From the NCBI GenBank assembly GCA_013360395.1, contig JABWBQ010000029.1, positions 1-36,584 of the forward strand: a stretch of DNA of 36,584 bases, written 5' to 3'. The position numbers and the translations under genes are program-made. The notes beneath the pieces were generated by a model, which was given only the letters and a program-made list of their open reading frames with translations, did no database searches and was not told where the DNA came from. Source of the DNA: Flavobacteriales bacterium. GTDB taxonomy: Bacteria > Bacteroidota > Bacteroidia > Flavobacteriales_F > PHOS-HE28. Numbering within the stretch: position 1 is the first letter of the stretch; each line of letters starts with the position of its first letter. Of the stretch, positions 16,248 through 24,539 are shown piece after piece.

Positions 16248-17540
16248 CTACTCCGACTTTTTCTCCATGTGCTGACGCGGATCGATGGAGGCGGGTGACT
16301 CGAACACCTCCAGCCCGAAATACGAGATCGAGGCCAGCAGGTGGTCGAAGATGTCCGCGATCAGGTGCTCATACGGCACCCAGCGCACGTCGTCCGTGAA
16401 GCAGTAGAGCTCCAACGGCAGGCCTTTGTCGTCGGGTTGAAGTTGGCGCACCATCCTGGACATCTCGAGATGGATGCCCGGCCGTTCCAGGGCATAGCGT
16501 TCCATGTACTTGCGGAACAGGCCCACGTTCGTCAGGTTGCGCCCGTTCACCAGCATGCGCTTGTCCACCTGGTGGGTGGCGTTGTACTGCCGGATCTCCT
16601 CGCGCCGGGCATCGATGTAGTCCGTGAGCAGCTCGATCCTCCGCAGTTCATCCACCTCGGCGTCGTTCAGGTAGCGGATGGAGCTCATCTTGATGCGGAT
16701 GCTCCGCTTGATGCGCCGCCCGCCCGACTGCTGCATGCCGCGCCAGTTCTTGAACGAATCGCTGATGAGCGCGTAGGTGGGCACGGTGGTGATCGTCTTG
16801 TCCCAGTTCTCCACCTTCACCGTGGTGAGGTTGATCTCGAGCACCTCCCCGTCCGCGCCGTACTTGGGCATCTCGATCCAGTCGCCGATGCCCACCATGT
16901 TGTTGGCGCTGATCTGGATGCTGGCCACGAAGCCCAGGATCGTGTCCTTGAAGATCAGCAACAGCACCGCCGAGGCGGCGCCCATGCTCACCAGGAAGGT
17001 GGCCACCGAGCGGCCCGTGAGCAGGGAGAAGATCGTCAGCAAGCCTATCATGTACAGCAGCAGGGAGATCACCTGCGCATAGCTGCCCAGGGGCTTGCCC
17101 CGGTAGTTGTCCATCTGCTGCAATGTGTCGCGGCCGGCGAAGAGCACGGCCCGGGCGATGCGCACGGCAAGCACCACGAAGAAGATGGCGAAGAGCTTCT
17201 CGGTCAGGCCTATCAGTCGCGGGTGGTGCTCCAGCACGGACGGGATCAGGTTGAAGCCGAGCACCAGCGGGATGATGCGCGCCAGGTAGCGCGGCACGTC
17301 CTGCGCCTCCAGGTTGTTGTCGAAGTTGGAATCCGTGGTCAGCGAGATCCGTGACAGCATGCGCTGGAACGTCCAGCCCAGGGTCAGCGTGAGCACCCAC
17401 AGGGCCAGCGCCACCAGGGCGATGCCCGTCACGGTGGTCATCCAACCGAGGCTCTCCCCGGCCAAGCCGATGCGGGCCAGGAGGTGCGGGATGTCCTCGG
17501 TGAAGAATTCGTGGAACAGCGGATGGTCGGGTGCGCGCAT
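16248..17540 (-). CDS. Mechanosensitive ion channel family protein (YbdG/MscM-like)
   Basis: A 430-residue MscS-superfamily channel, near the length of E. coli YbdG (about 415). Several helices precede the pore (about 34-56, 84-102, 112-135, 155-173). The pore-lining helix is [20 protein letters not shown] (178-197). The beta domain follows with [20 protein letters not shown] (203-222) and [16 protein letters not shown] (232-247). A long C-terminal cytoplasmic part, including [19 protein letters not shown] and [20 protein letters not shown], resembles YbdG rather than small MscS. It probably releases osmolytes when membrane tension rises. ATG 17540 is chosen because the upstream frame to 17642 lacks a family match. 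Confidence 0.9.
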   Translation of the reverse strand: MRAPDHPLFHEFFTEDIPHLLARIGLAGESLGWMTTVTGIALVALALWVLTLTLGWTFQRMLSRISLTTDSNFDNNLEAQDVPRYLARIIPLVLGFNLIPSVLEHHPRLIGLTEKLFAIFFVVLAVRIARAVLFAGRDTLQQMDNYRGKPLGSYAQVISLLLYMIGLLTIFSLLTGRSVATFLVSMGAASAVLLLIFKDTILGFVASIQISANNMVGIGDWIEMPKYGADGEVLEINLTTVKVENWDKTITTVPTYALISDSFKNWRGMQQSGGRRIKRSIRIKMSSIRYLNDAEVDELRRIELLTDYIDARREEIRQYNATHQVDKRMLVNGRNLTNVGLFRKYMERYALERPGIHLEMSRMVRQLQPDDKGLPLELYCFTDDVRWVPYEHLIADIFDHLLASISYFGLEVFESPASIDPRQHMEKKSE

Positions 17541-17620
17541 GGCGGGAACGGGTGGCCCGTGCAAAGAAAGCACCCGGGGCCCGGCCATCGGGCGTCGATG
17601 CTCCCTTGGCGTGCGGCCTG

Positions 17621-17628
17621 TACATTCG
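17621..17628 (+). promoter_or_regulatory. Putative -7 box (TACATTCG) of sucC
   Basis: TACATTCG lies 28 nt before the sucC ATG, giving room for a leader of about 20 nt. The upstream TTG at 17606-17608 is spaced only 12 nt, as in the 10856 element. Confidence 0.45.
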
Positions 17629-17656
17629 CGCCGGAACATCAATCCGACCGGCGTCC

Positions 17657-18847
17657 ATGAACCTTCACGAATACCAGGGCAAGCAGATCCTTCAGCAATA
17701 CGGCGTCACGGTGCAGCGCGGCATCGTGGCCTACAACGCCGATGAGGCCGTGGACGCGGCCAAGCGGCTGAGCCAGGAGACCGGCACCAAGTTCTGGGTG
17801 GTGAAGGCCCAGATCCACGCCGGCGGCCGGGGCAAGGGCGGTGGCGTCAAGCTGGCCAAGACCACCGAGGAGGTGCGCGAGAAGGCCGACGCGATCATCG
17901 GCATGATGCTCAAGACGCCCCAGACGCCGCCCCAGGGCAAGAAGGTGCACAAGGTGCTCATCGCCGAGGATATGTACGCCCCGGGGCCCAGCCCCACCAA
18001 GGAGTTCTACATGAGCGTGCTGCTCGACCGGTCCAGCGGGCGCAACATCATCATGTACAGCACCGAGGGCGGCATGGACATCGAGGAGGTGGCCGAGCAC
18101 AGCCCGGACAAGATCTTCAAGGAGAGCGTGGACCCGCGCGTGGGCCTGCGCCCCTTCCAGTGCAACAAGATCGCCACCGACCTGGGCCTCACCGGCACGG
18201 CCAAGAAGGAGATGATGAAGTTCGTGGCCGCCCTCTACCGCGCCTACGAAGGCTGCGATGCCGCCATGTTCGAGATCAACCCGGTGCTGAAGATGAGCAA
18301 CGACCGCATCGCCGCGGTGGATGCCAAGGTGCGCCTGGACGGCAACGGCCTCTTCCGCCATCCGGAATATGCCGACATGCGCGACAAGACCGAGGAGGAC
18401 CCGATCGAGGTGGAGGCGGGCGAGGCCGGCCTCAACTATGTGCGCCTGGACGGCAACGTAGGCTGCATGGTGAACGGCGCCGGCCTGGCCATGGCCACCA
18501 TGGACATCATCAAGCTCAGCGGCGGCGAGCCCGCCAACTTCCTGGACGTGGGCGGCACCGCCGACGCCGCCCGCGTGGAAAAGGCCTTCCGCATCATCCT
18601 CAAGGACGAACGCGTCAAAGCCATCTTGGTGAACATCTTCGGCGGTATCGTGCGCTGCGACCGCGTGGCCCAGGGCATCGTGGACGCCTACAAGAACATC
18701 GGCGACATCAAGGTGCCCATCATCGTGCGCCTGCAAGGCACCAACGCCAAGGAGGCCAAGGAGCTCATCGACAACAGCGGCCTGAAGGTGCTCGGCGCCG
18801 TGGCCCTGCAAGAGGCCGCCGACCGGGTGAAGGAGGTGTTGAAGTAG
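17657..18847 (+). CDS. sucC: Succinate-CoA ligase (ADP-forming) subunit beta
   Basis: The beta subunit of succinyl-CoA synthetase converts succinyl-CoA to succinate in the TCA cycle with substrate-level ATP formation, as a complex with SucD. The 396-residue product starts with the invariant MNLHEYQGKQIL and has an ATP-grasp domain (FWVVKAQIHAGGRGKGGGVK, AMFEINPV) and a C-terminal CoA-ligase domain (FLDVGGTADAARV, AILVNIFGGIVRCD, VPIIVRLQGTNAKEA). Full length, no damage seen. No sucD is adjacent, so the alpha subunit must lie elsewhere. ATG 17657 is fixed by the conserved N-terminus; no Shine-Dalgarno is visible. Confidence 0.98.
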   Translation: MNLHEYQGKQILQQYGVTVQRGIVAYNADEAVDAAKRLSQETGTKFWVVKAQIHAGGRGKGGGVKLAKTTEEVREKADAIIGMMLKTPQTPPQGKKVHKVLIAEDMYAPGPSPTKEFYMSVLLDRSSGRNIIMYSTEGGMDIEEVAEHSPDKIFKESVDPRVGLRPFQCNKIATDLGLTGTAKKEMMKFVAALYRAYEGCDAAMFEINPVLKMSNDRIAAVDAKVRLDGNGLFRHPEYADMRDKTEEDPIEVEAGEAGLNYVRLDGNVGCMVNGAGLAMATMDIIKLSGGEPANFLDVGGTADAARVEKAFRIILKDERVKAILVNIFGGIVRCDRVAQGIVDAYKNIGDIKVPIIVRLQGTNAKEAKELIDNSGLKVLGAVALQEAADRVKEVLK

Positions 18848-19151
18848 ACGAGGCGCCCTTCGACCTCCAGCCCCGGCATGGACGGGCGCTGCGACGTCGG
18901 CAGCACCAAGCAGGGTGGGACCCGGACCGGTTGTTCGTGCATACACCGCACGACCAAGGTTCGTGCTTGCACCGGTATCGGGAAGAGGTGATGCGGCCGG
19001 AGGCCGCGACGGGTCTTGCGTTTTTACTGAGGTCTGTGCCAGGCGCTCGGCGCCCACGAACTCATCCACGCGCGGGTCCGACCGGGCGCAACACCAAAGG
19101 CCTCCGGCCGCGTGGACGCGGTGGTGATGGAGCAGAAGGAGCTGGTGAGGC
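18848..19151. other. Convergent intergenic region with inverted repeats
   Basis: 304 nt between the ends of sucC and the ABC permease gene. I see no credible coding sequence. It holds a hairpin GCGGCC-GGA-GGCCGC (18993-19007) followed after 13 nt by a run of five T (19021-19025), which could act as a weak sucC terminator. A 13-nt exact inverted repeat pairs 18993-19005 with 19099-19111 (GGCCTCCGGCCGC). Smaller stems are TCGTGC/GCACGA (18935-18953) and GGCGC/GCGCC near 19043-19055. Confidence 0.5.
18993..19025 (+). terminator. Possible weak terminator after sucC
   Basis: A perfect 6-bp GC stem with a 3-nt loop (18993-19007) and five T at 19021-19025. The 13-nt gap between stem and T-run is longer than in a standard intrinsic terminator, and the stem is about 145 nt from the sucC stop, so the call is tentative. 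Confidence 0.25.
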
Positions 19152-20405
19152 CTACGCCGCGTCGACGACGTTGCGCCGGAAGAAGTGGAGGGCGAGCCCG
19201 TTCAACACCGTGCCGATGAGCACCAGGGCCGCCAGGTGCCCGAGGAAGCCAGGGTCGGGGAGGGGCAGGGTGCGCCAGAGCACATCGAAGAAGCCCTGGA
19301 TGGCCCAGTAGTTCACCGAGAGCACGGCGATCTTCTGCATGAACGCGGGCATGAAGAACAGGGGCATCATGCTGCCGCCGATCGCGCTCATCACCAGGAT
19401 GATCAGCGTGGACAAGCCCTGCACCTGCTGCCGGCTTTTGGCGACCGCCGCCAGGAAGACCCCGAAGGCCGAGCAGGCGTAGGCCGATGCCGCGATCACC
19501 AGGAGGAGACCGGTCAGGTGCCCGCGCACCTGCAAGCCGAACACCAGGCTGGTGAAGGCGAGCATGACCGACAGCTGGGCGATGGAGATCACGTTGGCGG
19601 AGATCATCTTGCCGAAGAGGATGTGCGCCCTGGGGACCGGGGCCAGCAACAGGCGCTTCAGGGTGCCCTCCTGCCTTTCGTCCAGCAGGCCCATGCCGAT
19701 GCCGACCACCGAGAACAGCAGCATCATGATGGCCGTGCCCGCCACGGCCTGGACGAGCACCACGCGGTTCCCCGTGGCGGGCTTCACCAGGCTGGTCATT
19801 TTCACCTCGCCGCCCACACCGAAGGCGCCCGCTGTCCCGCCCTCGCTGCCCCGCTCCATGGTGCTGTACAGGGTGTCGAACTGCATGCGCGCCCGGAGCC
19901 GCTCCTGCACGGGGCCGTTCTCCATCATCCGGTCGATCCGGGTGCCCACCGCCGTTCTCGCATGGCCGCTGTTGAATGGGAAGTTGATGAGGGTGGGCAC
20001 CAGGGACTGTTGCAGCATGCTCACCTGGGTCGCCTGGGCCTCGTCGTACTGCAGCTCCACCGGCAGTTCCCCGCCGCTGCGCACCGAATCGGCGAAGCCC
20101 GGGTGGATGATCAACACGCAGTCCTGCTTGCCTTTGCGCACCCCTTCCCGTGCCTGCTCCAGGCCCATGGGCACCACGGTCAACGCTGCCAGCGTGTCGA
20201 GCTGCTCCATGAAAGCCTGGGAGAGCGGGGTGGCATCGAGGTCGCTCACCGGCAGCGCATAAGGCCTGCTTTCCCCTCCGCCGTCCATGCCGCCGTACGC
20301 GAAGGCGAACAGGGTGATCAGGGCCAGCGGTATGGCGAACGTGATCAGCATGGACCGCCGGTCCTGAACGAACAGGCGCAGGTCCTTCAGGGCCAGCAGC
20401 AGCAT
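19152..20405 (-). CDS. ABC-2 type transporter permease
   Basis: A 417-residue membrane subunit of an ABC-2 exporter. One helix lies near the N-terminus (about 19-38, MLITFAIPLALITLFAFAYG). A large extracytoplasmic loop follows to about residue 210. Then come about five or six helices, with the cytoplasmic signature segment LLDERQEGTLKRLLLAPVPRAHILFGKMI (240-268) typical of NatB/YhgE/DrrB-like permeases. The 5' end overlaps the ATPase stop by one base (TGATG), so the two are translationally coupled. Substrate unknown; such exporters move drugs, ions, lipids or polysaccharides. Confidence 0.9.
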   Translation of the reverse strand: MLLLALKDLRLFVQDRRSMLITFAIPLALITLFAFAYGGMDGGGESRPYALPVSDLDATPLSQAFMEQLDTLAALTVVPMGLEQAREGVRKGKQDCVLIIHPGFADSVRSGGELPVELQYDEAQATQVSMLQQSLVPTLINFPFNSGHARTAVGTRIDRMMENGPVQERLRARMQFDTLYSTMERGSEGGTAGAFGVGGEVKMTSLVKPATGNRVVLVQAVAGTAIMMLLFSVVGIGMGLLDERQEGTLKRLLLAPVPRAHILFGKMISANVISIAQLSVMLAFTSLVFGLQVRGHLTGLLLVIAASAYACSAFGVFLAAVAKSRQQVQGLSTLIILVMSAIGGSMMPLFFMPAFMQKIAVLSVNYWAIQGFFDVLWRTLPLPDPGFLGHLAALVLIGTVLNGLALHFFRRNVVDAA

Positions 20406-21328
20406 CAGTCGCGCAGTTGTTTGCCGGTGAGGTGCAGGAAGATGGTCTCCAGGTCCACGTCGCGCACCGCCACCGCACGGATGTCCATGCCCCGCTCCGT
20501 GGAACCTTGGAGGATCCGCGCCAGGTCGCCCTGCCCCCCGGGCGTGAGGAAGTGGGTGATGCCCTTCTCCTGGTGCACGTGCGGCCAGAAGGAGGCGGCC
20601 TGTTCCAGCACCTGGGCCGGCTCACCGGCATAGGTCACGTCCACGGTCCCCGTCAGCCGACTGGCGTCCTTGAGCTCGGCCAGTGTGCCCTGCGCGACGA
20701 TGCGACCCGTGTCGATGATCCCGATGCGGTCGCACAGCCGTTCGGCCTCCTCCATGTAGTGCGTGGTGTAGATGATGGTGAGGCCATCGGCGTGCAATTG
20801 CTCCACGACCTCGAAGATCAGGTTGCGGCTCTGCGGGTCGATGCCCACGGTGGGTTCGTCCATCAGCAGCACCTGCGGCCGGTGCAGCAGGGCCGCCGCG
20901 ATGTTGATCCGCCGTTTCATGCCGCCCGAATAGGTGCCCACCCGGTGGTGGCGACGGTCGGCCAGCCCGAACAGGCGCAGCAGCTCGCCGGCACGTTCGC
21001 GCACCGCGGCGTTGGGCACGCCGTACAGCCGGCCCCAGAAGAGCAGGTTGGCCTCGGCCGTGAGGTCGTTGTACAGCGCGAGCTCCTGCGGCACCACGCC
21101 GATGGCCCGCTTGCACGCCAGCGGCTCGGTGGCCAGGTCGTGACCGGCCACCACCACCCGCCCGCTGTCAGGGGGCAGCAGGGCGCTGAGAATGGAAATG
21201 GTGGTGGACTTGCCAGCGCCGTTCGGCCCCAGCAGGCCGTAGCACTCGCCCTTGGGCACGCTGAACCCCACGCCTCGCAGGGCCACCTGTTCGCCGAAGC
21301 GCTTGTGCAGGTCGGAGACCTCGAGCAT
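20405..21328 (-). CDS. ABC transporter ATP-binding protein (ABC-2 exporter)
   Basis: A 307-residue ATPase of the DrrA/NatA/CcmA class. Walker [10 protein letters not shown] is at about 34-42, then the Q-loop in [13 protein letters not shown], signature YSGGMKRR, Walker [13 protein letters not shown] and the H-loop in [15 protein letters not shown]. The C-terminal 80 residues form the regulatory extension seen in this class ([39 protein letters not shown]). ATG 21328 is preferred over the longer frame to 21454 because the family begins [20 protein letters not shown] (21362-21369) is an exact TAnnTTTG box 33 nt upstream. Operon with the permease gene. Confidence 0.93.
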   Translation of the reverse strand: MLEVSDLHKRFGEQVALRGVGFSVPKGECYGLLGPNGAGKSTTISILSALLPPDSGRVVVAGHDLATEPLACKRAIGVVPQELALYNDLTAEANLLFWGRLYGVPNAAVRERAGELLRLFGLADRRHHRVGTYSGGMKRRINIAAALLHRPQVLLMDEPTVGIDPQSRNLIFEVVEQLHADGLTIIYTTHYMEEAERLCDRIGIIDTGRIVAQGTLAELKDASRLTGTVDVTYAGEPAQVLEQAASFWPHVHQEKGITHFLTPGGQGDLARILQGSTERGMDIRAVAVRDVDLETIFLHLTGKQLRD

Positions 21329-21361
21329 GGGCGGTGCGCCGTGCCGGATGCCGGTCGCTCT

Positions 21362-21369
21362 CAAATGTA
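21362..21369 (-). promoter_or_regulatory. -7 promoter box (TACATTTG) of the ABC-2 operon
   Basis: Exact match to the Bacteroidota TAnnTTTG -7 element on the minus strand, 33 nt before the ATPase start codon. The -33 TTG is not evident. Confidence 0.5.
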
Positions 21370-21487
21370 GCGCGGGGGGCGATGCCCGTTGCGGTGCCCC
21401 GGCCGCGTGCCGCGCTTCCGCACCGGGCCCGTGTGCGCACCGGACCGCCTGCATGAGGCGTCCCTGGGCAAGCCGTTCGACGCACGT

Positions 21488-23728
21488 TCACTCGCGCTCG
21501 GCCCGTCCGCCCTGCATGAAGGTCCGCATCCGCTCCACGTCGCCCACCAGCCACAGCAGGTCGTCCTGCTCCAGCCGCATGGTGCTGTCGGGGTTCCCGA
21601 AGCGTTGTTCGCCGCGTTCCAGCCCGGTGACCAGGGCGGCCCCTTCCTCGCGGATGCCGCTCTCGCGGATGCTGCGGCCCACCAGCGGGGACCGGGGGAG
21701 GACCCGGTACTTCACCAGGCGCATCTCGCAGCGTTCGGGCGTGGGAGCGCCGCTCAGCGGTGGGCTCTCGCTGAGTGCGGTACTGGCCGCGGCGAGCTGT
21801 TCGTCGGTGCCGATCAGCACCAGGTGGTCGCCCGGCAGCAAACGCTCGTCGCGCTTGGGCACCTGGATGGTGCGCTCGCCCCGTTCGATCAGGGCGATGT
21901 TCACGCCGTGGGCCTCGCGCAGGGCCAGTTCCTGGAGGGTGCGGCCCACGGCCAGGGAGGTCGCCGGCACCACCACCTCGGCCAGGTGAAGGTCCCAGGG
22001 GGCCAGCTCGGGGCGTTCGCGCCTTCGCTCGCGCTGGTGGTAGTTGATCAGAAAGTGCTTCTCCATGCGGTGGTAGAACGCATGCATGCCCCGCCGGAAG
22101 AGCAGCACCGCAGCGCCCACCGAAAGCACTGCGGCGAGCAGCCCGGGGCCGGCCCCGAAGAAGCGGTTCACCAGCAGGGTGAGCAGCACCACGGCGGCCC
22201 CGATGCGCAAGGCTTCGATCATCACCAGCGGACCGCGCAGGGCGCGCCGGTTCAGCCAGAGGTGCCGGTAGGCGGCGCGTTGCACCCGGTGGAAGGCCAT
22301 GGCCCACACCACCGGCAGCAGCGCCACCAGCGTGAGCAGGCCCGCCACCATGGCGCCCTGCCGCGCCCCGAACCGCCCGCTGGCCCAGGGCAGCAGCTGC
22401 CGCTCGCCCAGCAGGATCACCGAAACGCCCAGCAGGGAAAGCACGCCCACGTTGAGCCCATAGGCGCGCAGCAGCTTGTGCCAGTCGCTCCGCACCCGCA
22501 CCTGCTCGGTCTGCCTGCTGTACCGGTCCAACGCCGCCGCCCAACCCTTGGGCAACGCACGTTCGATGCGGGCCGCCATGCCGGCGGAACCGCGGATCAT
22601 GTACGGGGTGACGAACGTGGTGAGCACCGACACGGCCACGGCGATGGGGTAGAGCCGGGGGCTGGTGACGCCCAACGAGAGGCCCAGCGTGGCGATGATG
22701 AAGGAGAACTCCCCGATCTGCGAAAGGCTCATGCCCGCCTGCACGGCCCGCTTCAACGGCTGCCCCGCCAGCAGGGCGCCCACGCCGCTGCTCAGCGGCT
22801 GACCCACCATCACCACCGCGCTGATCACCAGCACGGGCGCCCATTCGGTGCGCAGCACCTGCGGATCGATCAGCATGCCCACCGACACGAAGAAGATGGC
22901 GCCGAACAGGTCCTTCACCGGGCGGGTGAGGTGCTCGATGCGTTCGGCCAGCAGGGTCTCGGCCAGCACCGAGCCCATGATGAAGGCGCCCAGCGCGGCG
23001 CTGAAGCCCGCGGTCACGGCCAGGCCGGCCATGGCCAGGCACAGGGCCAGCGCCACCACCAGCAGCGTCTCGTCGTTCATAAGGTGGCGCGTGCGCTTGA
23101 ACAGCGTGGGCACCAGGAAGATGCCGCCCCCGAACCACAGCGCGAGGAACAAGGCCAGCTTGCCCATCTCCAGCAGCAGTGCCGTGCCCTCGAACTGGCG
23201 CCCCACGGCCAGGGTGCTCAACAGCACCAGCAGCAGGATGGCCACCAGGTCCTCGATCACCAGCGCGCCCACCACCAGCCGCGCGAACCCCCGCGTCTTC
23301 AACCCCAGCTCGTCGAAGGCCCGCACGATGATGGTCGTGGAACTGATCGACAGGATGCCGCCCAGGAACATGCTGTCCATGCCCCCCCATCCCAGCAGCT
23401 GACCTGTGGCGTAGCCCGCCCCGAGCATGAACAGCACCGTGGTGATCGCCGTCACCGCCGCCGCACCGCCCACCTGGGCCAGCTTTTTGAAACTGAACTC
23501 CAGCCCCAGCCCGAAGAGCAGGAAGATCACCCCGATCTCCGACCAGGTGCCGATGCTGGCCTCGTCCATCACCGTGGGCACGTATTTCACGTGCGGGCTC
23601 ACCAGCAGGCCGGCCAGGATGTAGCCCAGCACCAAGGGCTGCCGGATCTTCTTGAAGACCAGCGTGGTCACCGCCGCCACGGACAGGATGAGCCCGAGGT
23701 CGTGGATCAGCGGGGGCAGATGGGTCAT
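21488..23728 (-). CDS. CPA2 cation:proton antiporter with two RCK_C domains
   Basis: A 746-residue inner-membrane protein. Residues of about 5-380 are a Na+/H+-exchanger (KefB/GerN-like) domain with some 12 helices, including GVIFLLFGLGLEFSFKKL (66-83), ILSISSTTIIVRAFDELGLK (125-144) and the ion-binding ALVIEDLVAILLLVLL (155-170, Glu159/Asp160). An unusual second hydrophobic block of four helices at about 425-547 is followed by two RCK_C/TrkA-C domains (about 580-645 and 668-737), each with the GRTLQELALREAHGVNIALI or GRSIRESGIREEGAALVTGL pattern. No NAD-binding TrkA_N domain is present. It probably exchanges K+ or Na+ for H+ under ligand control through RCK_C. ATG 23728 is chosen at the start of the first helix; the frame runs open to 24247 without homology. 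Confidence 0.92.
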   Translation of the reverse strand: MTHLPPLIHDLGLILSVAAVTTLVFKKIRQPLVLGYILAGLLVSPHVKYVPTVMDEASIGTWSEIGVIFLLFGLGLEFSFKKLAQVGGAAAVTAITTVLFMLGAGYATGQLLGWGGMDSMFLGGILSISSTTIIVRAFDELGLKTRGFARLVVGALVIEDLVAILLLVLLSTLAVGRQFEGTALLLEMGKLALFLALWFGGGIFLVPTLFKRTRHLMNDETLLVVALALCLAMAGLAVTAGFSAALGAFIMGSVLAETLLAERIEHLTRPVKDLFGAIFFVSVGMLIDPQVLRTEWAPVLVISAVVMVGQPLSSGVGALLAGQPLKRAVQAGMSLSQIGEFSFIIATLGLSLGVTSPRLYPIAVAVSVLTTFVTPYMIRGSAGMAARIERALPKGWAAALDRYSRQTEQVRVRSDWHKLLRAYGLNVGVLSLLGVSVILLGERQLLPWASGRFGARQGAMVAGLLTLVALLPVVWAMAFHRVQRAAYRHLWLNRRALRGPLVMIEALRIGAAVVLLTLLVNRFFGAGPGLLAAVLSVGAAVLLFRRGMHAFYHRMEKHFLINYHQRERRRERPELAPWDLHLAEVVVPATSLAVGRTLQELALREAHGVNIALIERGERTIQVPKRDERLLPGDHLVLIGTDEQLAAASTALSESPPLSGAPTPERCEMRLVKYRVLPRSPLVGRSIRESGIREEGAALVTGLERGEQRFGNPDSTMRLEQDDLLWLVGDVERMRTFMQGGRAERE

Positions 23729-23733
23729 GGGGC

Positions 23734-23741
23734 TCAAGATA
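23734..23741 (-). promoter_or_regulatory. Putative -7 box (TATCTTGA) of the antiporter gene
   Basis: TATCTTGA on the minus strand ends 5 nt before the antiporter ATG. It shares a 53-nt divergent spacer with CATCTTCG (23768-23775, plus strand), which ends 6 nt before the hydrolase ATG. Confidence 0.4.
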
Positions 23742-23781
23742 TCCTTCGCGACGATCGGGCGATGCCGCATCTTCGCATCCC

Positions 23782-24480
23782 ATGCACACCATCCTGCTCC
23801 TGCACGGCGCCCTCGGCACCAAGCGCCAGCTCGCCTTCCTGGCCGACGGCCTGGACCACACCCGCTGCCTGAGCCCCACCTTCTCGGGCCATGGCCAAGG
23901 CGAGGTACCGCCGGAAGGGCTGTCCTTCGACCTCTTCCTGGCCGACATCGATGCCGCCCTGGAGAAGGAGAGCGGACCCGTGCACTTGTTCGGCTACAGC
24001 ATGGGCGGCTACGCGGCGCTGCTCTGGGCTGCACGCCATCCGGGTCGCGTTGCCTCCGTGGCCACCCTGGGCACCAAGCTGCTGTGGACCGAGGACGGCC
24101 TGCGCAAGGAGCTCGCCCGGCTGGACCCCGCGACGATGGAGGAGAAGGTGCCCGAATTCGCCATGGGCCTGGCCGCCGCGCACGGTCCCGCGCGGTGGAA
24201 GGACCTCGTGGCGCACACCGCCGCCCTGATCGAACGCACGGCCGCACAACCCCCGCTCACCGACGCGGTGCTCGCCGCCATCGAATGCCCCGTGCTGCTG
24301 TGCGTGGGCGACCGCGACAGCACCGCCGTGCCCGGGGATACGCTGCGCGTCGCGGGTCAGTTGAAGGATGCCGGGGTGCTGGTGCTTCCCCGCACCCGCC
24401 ATCCCTTCGAGGACGCCGACCTCGACCTGCTGATCACCCAGCTCTCCCGGTTCTGGGAGGGCGTCGCGCCGGAGGAGTGA
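23782..24480 (+). CDS. Alpha/beta hydrolase (MenH/YfbB-like)
   Basis: A 232-residue alpha/beta hydrolase. The oxyanion strand ILLLHGALGTKRQL is followed by the nucleophile elbow GYSMGG (71-76, Ser73), the catalytic Asp in CVGDRDSTAV and the His in TRHPFED near residue 213. Size and lack of a lid insertion fit small esterases or 2-succinyl-6-hydroxy-cyclohexadiene carboxylate synthase-like proteins; the substrate is unknown. It precedes the biotin carboxylase gene by 59 nt on the same strand. CATCTTCG ends 6 nt before the ATG and no Shine-Dalgarno is seen. Confidence 0.9.
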   Translation: MHTILLLHGALGTKRQLAFLADGLDHTRCLSPTFSGHGQGEVPPEGLSFDLFLADIDAALEKESGPVHLFGYSMGGYAALLWAARHPGRVASVATLGTKLLWTEDGLRKELARLDPATMEEKVPEFAMGLAAAHGPARWKDLVAHTAALIERTAAQPPLTDAVLAAIECPVLLCVGDRDSTAVPGDTLRVAGQLKDAGVLVLPRTRHPFEDADLDLLITQLSRFWEGVAPEE

Positions 24481-24539
24481 AGCTCCCGCGACCCGTGGTC
24501 GTGTCCGCCGAAAGCGGCACCTTCGCACACCGAATCCCG

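Noticed and set aside
18848-19151. Small protein-coding gene in the spacer after sucC
   Set aside because: The open frames there are extensions of sucC or permease shadows without start signals or homology.
21168-23948. A 926-codon minus-strand frame and an 827-codon plus-strand frame over the antiporter gene
   Set aside because: Both are frame shadows of the 746-residue antiporter, with Arg/Pro/Gly-rich or Gln/His-rich translations and no recognisable domains.
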